This document shows, piece by piece, positions 1-5,624 of a stretch of 6,359 nucleotides of DNA. The notes beneath the pieces are model-generated. The model had not been told where the DNA came from. It saw only the letters and a list, made by a program, of their open reading frames with translations, and made no database searches. Source of the DNA: Candidatus Aerophobota bacterium (GTDB lineage Bacteria > Aerophobota > Aerophobia > Aerophobales > B3-G15); the NCBI GenBank assembly GCA_030607765.1, contig JAUWJJ010000071.1, forward strand, positions 1 to 6,359, given 5' to 3'. The position numbers and the translations under genes were made by a program. Positions within the stretch are counted from its first letter, which is position 1. Each line of letters begins with the position of its first letter.

Positions 1-863
1 GCCCGTGGATTGCAATGTTTGCATTCTTAAATGTTTTTCCAATGGCTTACGGATTTTATTTATCGTTAACCCACTTTGATGGCATCTCGTCTCCTCGTTT
101 TATAGGTTTTAGAAATTACTTAAGGCTAATATCTGATTATAGATTTGTTAGTTCAATTTATAACACTTTAATATTCACCTTCTTAAGTGTACTGCTTACT
201 CTGGTGGTTAGCTTCTTTATGGCTCTTTTATTAAACAGAAAACTTAAAGCACATGGTTTTTTCCGTAGTGTATTCTTCATTCCCTATGCAGTTCCTCTAA
301 TAGCGACTATATTTATCTGGAAAACTCTTCTTAACCGTGAGTCCGGTCTCATAAATATAATTATAAACCAATTTAACCCGTACTTTTCTCTGAACTTTTT
401 AGTAGATTTCCCCAGGCTTTCTCTGGTTAGTATGTTTGTCTGGCAAGCAGGTGGAGCTATGATTATACTTTTAGCCGGGCTTCAAAACATGCCAAAAGAG
501 CTAATCGAAGCAGCACAGATAGATGGGGCAAACAGGGTTTTTATATTTAAGAATATTATTCTGCCATTAATGTCACCAGTTATTCTTTATCAAGCAGTAG
601 TAGGTATAATGCTTTCCTTTGGAGTAATAGTTCGACCTATACTTCTCACATCTTCTCCTGGGGCTGCCTTTACGGCATTTTTAAATCAACAACCCCCTTT
701 CCAGAACTACTTTACCATAATTTATGCCTTCCAACAGTGTTTCACAAATCAAAATTTTGGTTACGGCATGGCAGTAATATGGGTGATGTTTGTTATTATG
801 TTAATCGTGACTTTTGTCTTCTTAAAGATAAGTAGTAAGTTAGTTTATTATGAGTACAAGTAA
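1..863 (+). CDS. Sugar ABC transporter permease, MalF-like (CUT1), 5' partial
   Basis: Integral membrane permease, one half of the channel of a binding-protein-dependent carbohydrate importer. The frame is open to the left edge: codons before the Met at 15 read P-W-I-A, matching the start of the first membrane helix in this family, so that Met is internal and the true start lies upstream. Numbering from that Met, hydrophobic helices fall near residues 1-18, 50-73, 85-105, 136-156, 189-206 and 250-270. The cytoplasmic EAA loop that docks on the ATPase is clear: EAA at 165-167, G171, then I-L-P at 182-184, i.e. the canonical EAA-x3-G-x9-I-x-LP pattern. CUT1 permeases of this type run about 290-310 residues, so only a short N-terminal piece is missing. 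It ends 10 nt before the partner permease, a standard MalF/MalG order. The family is secure; the sugar is unknown. A solute-binding protein gene is expected upstream. Confidence 0.93.
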   Translation, partial: PWIAMFAFLNVFPMAYGFYLSLTHFDGISSPRFIGFRNYLRLISDYRFVSSIYNTLIFTFLSVLLTLVVSFFMALLLNRKLKAHGFFRSVFFIPYAVPLIATIFIWKTLLNRESGLINIIINQFNPYFSLNFLVDFPRLSLVSMFVWQAGGAMIILLAGLQNMPKELIEAAQIDGANRVFIFKNIILPLMSPVILYQAVVGIMLSFGVIVRPILLTSSPGAAFTAFLNQQPPFQNYFTIIYAFQQCFTNQNFGYGMAVIWVMFVIMLIVTFVFLKISSKLVYYEYK

Positions 864-873
864 AGGTGAGTAA

Positions 874-1722
874 ATGAGTGGAATAGATATAAATATAAAG
901 CTATTAAAGAAATCACTTTTCTATACGCTTTTAATTATCCTTGCAGTTATATTTATGATTCCCCTTTTTTGGCTTGTTCTGTGTTCTTTAAAAACTCAAC
1001 AAGAAATGGTTATACTTCCTCCAATTTTTTTACCAAAAAAATTTCAATTTATGAATTATTTCTTGGCACTTACTAAAATTAATTATCTTGGGTATTTACG
1101 CAATACCATTGTTTTGAGTATGATATATACAATTCCTGGCATTATAACTGCATCAATTTTTGGATATGCATTTGCCCGATTTCGTGTTCCGGGTAAAAAT
1201 TTCTTCTTTTATGTTGTTATAATTCTTTTAATGATACCTCCGGTTTCAGTTATGATTCCCGAATACATGTTTTTCGCCAAGCTAAAACTTATCAATACTT
1301 ACTATATTTGGCTTTTATGGGGTATGGGCGCAAATCCCTTATTTATTTACCTTTTTAGACAGTTCTTTTCCTATATTCCTAAAGAGTTAGAGGAAGCTGC
1401 TATTCTTGATGGATGTAGCAGAATGGGGGTGCTGTTTAGAATATTTATTCCACTTTCAAAACCTGTATTTATTACTGTGTTTATTTTATCTTTTTTGTGG
1501 GTATATGGGGATTTTATGGCTCCTGTGATTTTCTTAAGCGGTCAAAAAACTACTTTACCAGTGGCTATGACTACCGGATATGTTATCCGTAGTGGGATTT
1601 TATTGGTGAATGTACTATTAGCCGGGGTTGTAATATATGTTATACCGGTTCTTTTAATTTTCGCTTTTGGCCAAAAGTACTATGTAAGAGGACTTTTATC
1701 ATCAAGCGGGGTTAAAGGTTAA
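874..1722 (+). CDS. Sugar ABC transporter permease, MalG-like (CUT1)
   Basis: Second permease of the same importer, complete at 282 residues, the usual MalG-type length. The ATG at 874 is preceded by an AAGGTGAG ribosome binding site at 863-870, overlapping the upstream stop codon, which points to translational coupling. Membrane helices are visible near 15-37, 76-101, 110-132, 143-162, 198-221 and 242-265. The EAA loop carries PKELEEAA with EAA at 174-176, then D179-G180, and I-P-L at 192-194. The C-terminus (QKYYVRGL, then a small-residue tail ending VKG) is the typical MalG-type ending (QRYFVxGL..GAVKG), believed to contact the ATPase. No ATP-binding subunit follows, as is common in CUT1 systems, where a shared MsmK/MalK-type ATPase is encoded elsewhere. 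The direct partner is the MalF-like permease at 1-863. Specificity cannot be read from permeases alone. Confidence 0.95.
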   Translation: MSGIDINIKLLKKSLFYTLLIILAVIFMIPLFWLVLCSLKTQQEMVILPPIFLPKKFQFMNYFLALTKINYLGYLRNTIVLSMIYTIPGIITASIFGYAFARFRVPGKNFFFYVVIILLMIPPVSVMIPEYMFFAKLKLINTYYIWLLWGMGANPLFIYLFRQFFSYIPKELEEAAILDGCSRMGVLFRIFIPLSKPVFITVFILSFLWVYGDFMAPVIFLSGQKTTLPVAMTTGYVIRSGILLVNVLLAGVVIYVIPVLLIFAFGQKYYVRGLLSSSGVKG

Positions 1723-1727
1723 ACATT

Positions 1728-1745
1728 CCCGTTTTCTTCAGCGGG
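1728..1745 (+). terminator. Possible weak hairpin after the transporter genes
   Basis: CCCGTT (1728-1733) can pair with AGCGGG (1740-1745), six pairs including one G-U, around a 6-nt loop. A TTTTT run sits at 1754-1758, eight nucleotides past the stem, which is too far for a classical intrinsic terminator. The hairpin starts only 5 nt after the permease stop codon, so it could reduce read-through from transporter to catabolic genes or stabilise a transcript end. The 5' arm has a rival partner, CGGGAA at 1759-1764, pairing with TTCCCG at 1726-1731. Seen in the sequence, but the function is only a guess. Confidence 0.25.
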
Positions 1746-1823
1746 TTAAAGGATTTTTCGGGAAACTGACCTAAACACATCTTGTATTAGCGTTAATTCG
1801 AAAATACTCATTGAGAAAATAAG

Positions 1824-1842
1824 ATTGTTCATAGTGAACAAT
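1824..1842. promoter_or_regulatory. Perfect inverted repeat, probable operator
   Basis: ATTGTTCA (1824-1831), TAG, TGAACAAT (1835-1842): an exact 8-bp inverted repeat with a 3-nt centre, lying 5 nt upstream of the AGGAGG ribosome binding site (1848-1853) of the isomerase gene. Its symmetry and length are those of a site for a dimeric repressor or activator; GTTCA/TGAAC half-sites occur with several regulator families (IclR among them), so the family is not assigned. In RNA the same bases would form a tight stem-loop next to the ribosome binding site, an alternative role. No regulator gene is in the window. I found no convincing sigma70 promoter in the gap; TTGTAT at 1782 with AATACT at 1803 has only a 15-bp spacer. 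Confidence 0.55.
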
Positions 1843-1858
1843 ATACCAGGAGGATATA

Positions 1859-2839
1859 ATGAGTGAAAAAACAAAGTACTCAGTGGGGCTTAGTCCGTTA
1901 ACTGCCTGTGGAGATCGTTTCGTATCAAAATATCATCCAGATGATGTAGATTTAATAGAAAAAATAAAAATGGTAGCAAAAGTGAGGGATTTAAAAGGAG
2001 TTTATCTTGGTTACCCTTCCGATTTTTCTTTCTTTTCCGATACTAAGGAGTTGAAGGGAGAACTGGAGAAAAATAATTTGGAAGTATCAATGGTTGAAAT
2101 TGAACTTTTCTCTGAGCCTATCTGGAAATATGGTTCCTTTACCTCAAATGATGAAAAAATCAGACAAAAAGCAGTAGACCTTACCAAAAGAGGAATTGAT
2201 GCCTCAGTGGTTCTTGGGAATAAAGAAATAAGTATGTGTCTCCTGCAGGATGGTTACGATTATCCCTTTCAATCTGATTATAGAAAAAGCTGGGAGAGGT
2301 TATTAGAAGCAATTAAGGAAATAGCTCGATATCGAGGGGATGTAAGAATCTGTCTGGAGTACAAGATAAAAGAGGCAAGAACACACATATACATGGGAAC
2401 CATAGGTAAAACTCTTATGTTAGTAAACCAGGTCAAAGAAGGCAATGTTGGGGTATTGATCGATATTGGTCATTCCTATATGGCATATGAAAATCCTGCT
2501 GAATCAGTGATATTAGCAGATATGCATGACAAACTTTACTATGTTGAACTTAACGATAACTACCGTTTATGGGATGATGATATGATTGTAGGTACAGTCC
2601 ATTTCTGGGAAACTATAGAGTTTCTATACTGGTTGAATGAAATTAAATATGATGGCTGGTATAACTTTGATATCTTTCCTTACAGAGAGAATGGTATTGA
2701 GGTTGTAAGACAATGTATAAAAAATTCAGAAACACTTAAGCAATTAGCTACAAAAATACCTCCAGACAAACTAAACTCTTTAAGAGAAGGAAACAAAACC
2801 ACGGGTATCGTTGAACTCTTACGAAATTTACTTGTTTAA
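1859..2839 (+). CDS. TIM-barrel sugar isomerase/epimerase (xylose/L-rhamnose isomerase-like)
   Basis: Predicted cytoplasmic metal-dependent enzyme of the xylose-isomerase-like TIM-barrel superfamily, expected to interconvert aldose and ketose or epimerise a sugar. The ATG at 1859 has a perfect AGGAGG at 1848-1853, 5 nt away. At 326 residues it is longer than the roughly 280-residue epimerases. Candidate metal ligands lie at strand ends: E167 in LEYK, D202 and H205 in IDIGH, and D271 in FDIFP. The stretch 229-246 (VELNDNYRLWDDDMIVGT) recalls the L-rhamnose isomerase segment with H-x-N-D, a DDD cluster and a following glycine, but where that family usually has the ligand His, this protein has E230. 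A charged, probably helical extension covers 281-326. There is no signal peptide. It sits between the transporter and an FGGY kinase, fitting an isomerase-then-kinase order. The superfamily is secure; substrate and exact reaction are not known. Confidence 0.85.
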   Translation: MSEKTKYSVGLSPLTACGDRFVSKYHPDDVDLIEKIKMVAKVRDLKGVYLGYPSDFSFFSDTKELKGELEKNNLEVSMVEIELFSEPIWKYGSFTSNDEKIRQKAVDLTKRGIDASVVLGNKEISMCLLQDGYDYPFQSDYRKSWERLLEAIKEIARYRGDVRICLEYKIKEARTHIYMGTIGKTLMLVNQVKEGNVGVLIDIGHSYMAYENPAESVILADMHDKLYYVELNDNYRLWDDDMIVGTVHFWETIEFLYWLNEIKYDGWYNFDIFPYRENGIEVVRQCIKNSETLKQLATKIPPDKLNSLREGNKTTGIVELLRNLLV

Positions 2840-2920
2840 AAATTGAGAAATAATAGAGTTATATTTTATTAAAAGAGTTGTTGATAGAAAAAAAGTACGC
2901 TTCGAGTTTTTATGTTAGTG

Positions 2921-2926
2921 AGGAGG
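2921..2926 (+). promoter_or_regulatory. Ribosome binding site that fixes the TTG start of the kinase
   Basis: AGGAGG at 2921-2926 lies 4 nt before TTG 2931. The only nearby ATG (2912) and GTG (2918) are in another frame and upstream of or overlapping this site, so it selects the TTG start. The 91-nt gap before the kinase (2840-2930) otherwise holds only A/T-rich sequence; TTGATA at 2881-2886 resembles a -35 box but has no acceptable -10 at 16-18 bp. Confidence 0.8.
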
Positions 2927-2930
2927 AAAT

Positions 2931-4427
2931 TTGGAGTATTTTCTAAGTATAGATATTGGAACTACATCCATTAAGGTAGGGATTTTTGGAATAGATGGGA
3001 GATTAAAAGCTGTATCTACCCAGGAATATAGCTTATTAACACCATCTTCAGATGTGGTTGAGCTGCCAGTTAATGTTTACTGGGAGGCTTTGAGAAAAGG
3101 TGTAAGAGAAGTTCTAAAAAAATCAAAACTACATCCGCAATCTGTAATTGCTTTATCTATTTCAAGCCAAGCAGAGACTTTGATATGTATAGATAAAAAA
3201 GGGAAAGTGTTGAGAAATGCAATTGTATGGCTTGATAATCGGGCAGTTACAGAATCCTCAGAAATATCCAGAAATTTCCCCAAAGAGATTCTTTATAAAA
3301 TAACCGGTCTTCCCGAGATGTCTCCTATGTGGCCAGCATCAAAGATACTCTGGCTTAAGAGGAATGAGCCTTATGTTTTCAATCAAACTTCAAAGTTTCT
3401 TATAGTTAAAGATTATCTTATCTGGAAGCTAACAGAGGAATTTTCAACAGAGCCTACCTCCTCATCCTCCACTTGCTATCTTAAGCTAAAAGAGAAAGAT
3501 TGGTGGGATGATATGCTTGATTTTATAGGTATAAAAAGGAACAGGTTACCTCCGATTTTCTCCTCATACGAAGTGGTGGGGAATATTAGCTCTAAAGTAA
3601 GCTCTGAGTTAGGTCTATCCATAAATACCAAGGTTGTAGCAGGCTCTATGGATCAGATGGCGGCAGCTTTAGGTGCAGGTAACATTGAACCTGGTGTTAT
3701 AACTGAAAGTACAGGGACCGCTCTTGCAGTAATAGCTTGTGTAGATAAACCTACTTTTGATTTAGGAGGAAAAGTTCCCTGTGCGCCACACTGTATTCCA
3801 GGGAAATTTGTCCTTATGCCTTATTCACAGACATCCGGAATAGTTCTTCGCTGGTTTAGAGATACATTTGGTATAAATGATAAAGGGGAAAAAAAGAGTT
3901 ACGATGCTCTTATGCAATTGGCAAAAACTGTGCCAGCTGGTTCAGAAGGACTGTTAGCTCTTCCTCATTTTACTGGCACATTTTGTCCTGATTTTAATCC
4001 TGAGGCTCGGGGAGCTTTTGTAGGAATATCTTTTAATCATAAAAAAGCTCATTTTGTAAGGGCACTTGTAGAATCAATTTCCTTTATGTTGAGGGAGAAT
4101 GTAGAATTGCTTAAAGACTTAGGGGTTAAAGTGGAAAAAGTTAAATCTTTAGGAGGAGCAGCAAAGAGTGATTTTTGGCTACAGGTTAAATCTGATGTTT
4201 TAAATCTACCGATTGATTTGCCAAAATGTAGTGAAGCAGCTTCTCTGGGAGCAGCTATTTTAGCTGGCGTAGGTACAAAAGTTTACAGGAGTGTAGATGA
4301 CGCAGTTAAGATTGCTGTTTCAACTAAGAAAACGTTTATTCCTCAACCTAAAAATGTAGTTGGATATCAAGAGGCTTACCGAAACTACTTAAATTTATAT
4401 CAAAAACTTTATGGAAAAATATTGTAA
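2931..4427 (+). CDS. FGGY-family carbohydrate kinase (xylulokinase-like)
   Basis: ATP-dependent sugar kinase, cytoplasmic, likely phosphorylating the ketose made by the upstream isomerase. The start is TTG at 2931, because AGGAGG is 4 nt upstream and the protein then begins directly with the family N-terminus. The first actin-like domain has the phosphate-binding loop SIDIGTTSIK (6-15) and the W100-x-D-x-R motif (WLDNRA). The second carries the probable catalytic base D241 in AGSMDQMAAALGAG (237-250), the second phosphate loop ESTGT (259-263), and the adenosine-site motif LGGAAKSDFW (407-416), followed by EAASLGAAILAG (435-446). The length of 498 residues is normal for FGGY kinases. Members phosphorylate xylulose, ribulose, rhamnulose, fuculose, gluconate, glycerol or erythritol-type substrates; the motifs suggest the xylulokinase-like branch but do not decide the sugar. 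The next gene starts 40 nt downstream, so co-transcription is likely. Confidence 0.93.
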   Translation: MEYFLSIDIGTTSIKVGIFGIDGRLKAVSTQEYSLLTPSSDVVELPVNVYWEALRKGVREVLKKSKLHPQSVIALSISSQAETLICIDKKGKVLRNAIVWLDNRAVTESSEISRNFPKEILYKITGLPEMSPMWPASKILWLKRNEPYVFNQTSKFLIVKDYLIWKLTEEFSTEPTSSSSTCYLKLKEKDWWDDMLDFIGIKRNRLPPIFSSYEVVGNISSKVSSELGLSINTKVVAGSMDQMAAALGAGNIEPGVITESTGTALAVIACVDKPTFDLGGKVPCAPHCIPGKFVLMPYSQTSGIVLRWFRDTFGINDKGEKKSYDALMQLAKTVPAGSEGLLALPHFTGTFCPDFNPEARGAFVGISFNHKKAHFVRALVESISFMLRENVELLKDLGVKVEKVKSLGGAAKSDFWLQVKSDVLNLPIDLPKCSEAASLGAAILAGVGTKVYRSVDDAVKIAVSTKKTFIPQPKNVVGYQEAYRNYLNLYQKLYGKIL

Positions 4428-4467
4428 CTATTTAGCCGTGGATTCACACAGATAAGGAGATTTTAAA

Positions 4468-5547
4468 ATGGCAAAAGTATTTGGAAAAGAATTTTCCAAA
4501 AAGGATTTTGGTAGGCTTGTGGGAAGCTTATCTCAGGTTGCGGGAACAAAATTTTACGAGCTTTTGGAAGGAAAGGGTAGGGGAATGAGAGCTGTAGATT
4601 TCTGGACAGGAAGTGGATTTCAGTTTACTTTACTTTTAGAGCGGGCGATGGATATTTCCCAGGCATTTTACAGGGGAAAGTCTTTATGCTGGCGATCCTC
4701 TACCGAAGATGTTCATTCTCATTTTTTTGAACCGGAAGGTTCTGGGTGGCTGCGGGGTTTCTTTGGAGGATTACTTACCACCTGTGGTTTAACTTACCTT
4801 GGTAGTCCCTGTGAGGATAAGGGAGAGAAATTGGGATTGCATGGAAGGATTTCCCATACCCCGGCTGAGAAAGTTAAGATAAATGAAGAGTGGAAAGGAG
4901 AGGAATACATTTTATCTGCTGAAGGACAGATGAGGCAGAGCACAGTCTTTGGAGAAAATCTTTTGTTAAAAAGGAAAATTTTTACCAGAATGGGAGAATC
5001 CCGGCTTTGGATCTATGATACAGTTGAGAATCAAGGTTGCAGGAAGAGTCCCTTAATGGTTCTTTATCATATAAACATAGGATTTCCTGCACTTTGGGGG
5101 GAAAGTAGGTTGATTCTGCCTACCTTAGAGATAAAGCCGAGGGATGAGGAAGCGGCTAAGGAAAAAGAAGAATACTATAAATTTACAGAACCTGTTCCTA
5201 ATTTTAAAGAAAAAGTTTACTATCATAAAATGAGGGAAGATGCATCCGGTATTGTTCGGTGTGCTTTGGTAAATGATAATCTTGAAAAAGAGGGATTTGG
5301 TATTTACATTAATTATAAAAAGGAGCAACTTCCCTGCTTTATAGAATGGAAAATGATGGGAGAAGGGGATTATGTGGTGGGTATAGAACCTGCTAACTGT
5401 TTAGTTGAGGGAAGAGCTAAAGAAAGGGAGAGAGGAACTCTTCAATTTATTCAGCCAGGACAGGTAAAAAAGTTTGAACTGGAAATAGGAGTCCTGTCCT
5501 GCGAAAAGGAAATTGAAGAATTTGAGAAATTAATAGAAAAAACTTAA
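4468..5547 (+). CDS. DUF4432 family protein, aldose 1-epimerase (mutarotase)-like
   Basis: Beta-rich protein of the galactose-mutarotase-like superfamily, DUF4432 branch (aldose 1-epimerase family). The ATG at 4468 follows AAGGAG (4454-4459) by 8 nt. Family hallmarks include GGLLTTCGLTYLG (100-112), LGLHGRISHTPAE (122-134), LYHINIG (199-205) and VGIEPANC (304-311). By analogy with GalM, H125 and/or H201 and E307 are the candidate acid/base residues; this mapping is inference. The length of 359 residues is normal for the family. It has no signal peptide or membrane segment, and a very charged C-terminal helix (345-359). A residue stretch near 225-237 is rich in E and K and is probably a surface loop. 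Its likely role is converting alpha/beta anomers, or binding a sugar, so that the isomerase receives the right form. It follows the kinase by 40 nt with no visible promoter between them. The family call is firm; biochemical function of DUF4432 members is poorly defined. Confidence 0.88.
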   Translation: MAKVFGKEFSKKDFGRLVGSLSQVAGTKFYELLEGKGRGMRAVDFWTGSGFQFTLLLERAMDISQAFYRGKSLCWRSSTEDVHSHFFEPEGSGWLRGFFGGLLTTCGLTYLGSPCEDKGEKLGLHGRISHTPAEKVKINEEWKGEEYILSAEGQMRQSTVFGENLLLKRKIFTRMGESRLWIYDTVENQGCRKSPLMVLYHINIGFPALWGESRLILPTLEIKPRDEEAAKEKEEYYKFTEPVPNFKEKVYYHKMREDASGIVRCALVNDNLEKEGFGIYINYKKEQLPCFIEWKMMGEGDYVVGIEPANCLVEGRAKERERGTLQFIQPGQVKKFELEIGVLSCEKEIEEFEKLIEKT

Positions 5548-5556
5548 CTTGCTAAA

Positions 5557-5588
5557 TTGATTAACTGCAGTAAGGTATATCTAATCAA
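5557..5588 (+). promoter_or_regulatory. Predicted sigma70 promoter overlaid by an inverted repeat
   Basis: TTGATT (5557-5562, 4/6 to TTGACA) and TCTAAT (5580-5585, 5/6 to TATAAT) are separated by exactly 17 bp, which predicts transcription starting near 5592, about 33 nt before the dehydrogenase start. The promoter elements coincide with a perfect 7-bp inverted repeat, TTGATTA (5557-5563) and TAATCAA (5582-5588), and the spacer begins with an 8-bp palindrome ACTGCAGT (5564-5571). Regulator binding here would cover both promoter boxes. The whole 77-nt gap (5548-5624) contains no terminator-like hairpin with a T-run, so read-through from the upstream genes is also possible. Confidence 0.5.
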
Positions 5589-5610
5589 GGCAATTCAACA
5601 ATTTAAATAA

Positions 5611-5616
5611 AAGAGG
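5611..5616 (+). promoter_or_regulatory. Ribosome binding site selecting the GTG start
   Basis: AAGAGG at 5611-5616 is 8 nt before GTG 5625. The later in-frame candidates, GTG 5634 and ATG 5637, would be 17 and 20 nt away, too far for normal initiation, so GTG 5625 is preferred. Those downstream starts would shorten the protein by three or four residues only. Confidence 0.55.
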
Positions 5617-5624
5617 TATAAAAA

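Noticed and set aside
15..17. ATG at 15 as the true start of the first permease
   Set aside because: The frame is open to the window edge, the preceding codons fit the first membrane helix, and no ribosome binding site precedes it. The gene is partial.
1782..1810. Promoter for the isomerase gene (TTGTAT with AATACT or TACTCA)
   Set aside because: Either the spacer is only 15 bp or the -10 match is 2/6, too weak to list as a feature.
2881..2913. Promoter upstream of the kinase (TTGATA at 2881) and an A-run/T-run hairpin
   Set aside because: No -10 box occurs at 16-18 bp, and the A7 (2888 on) and T5 (2907-2911) runs do not have a paired inner stem, so neither a promoter nor a terminator is supported.
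2912..2974. Twenty-codon frame starting at ATG 2912 as a leader peptide
   Set aside because: It has no ribosome binding site of its own, contains the kinase's AGGAGG, and shows no regulatory codon run.
3077..3283. Minus-strand reading frame of 68 codons inside the kinase gene
   Set aside because: It lies antisense within a well-supported FGGY kinase, encodes no recognisable motif and is explained as a shadow of the coding strand.
5125..5328. Minus-strand reading frame of 67 codons inside the DUF4432 gene
   Set aside because: It is antisense to a strong coding region, and its F/I/L-rich composition simply mirrors the K/E-rich codons of the sense strand.
5591..5604. AATT-CAAC-AATT near the dehydrogenase start as a second operator copy
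   Set aside because: It has only 4-bp A/T arms and does not match the symmetry of the 1824-1842 site; it is expected by chance in AT-rich DNA.
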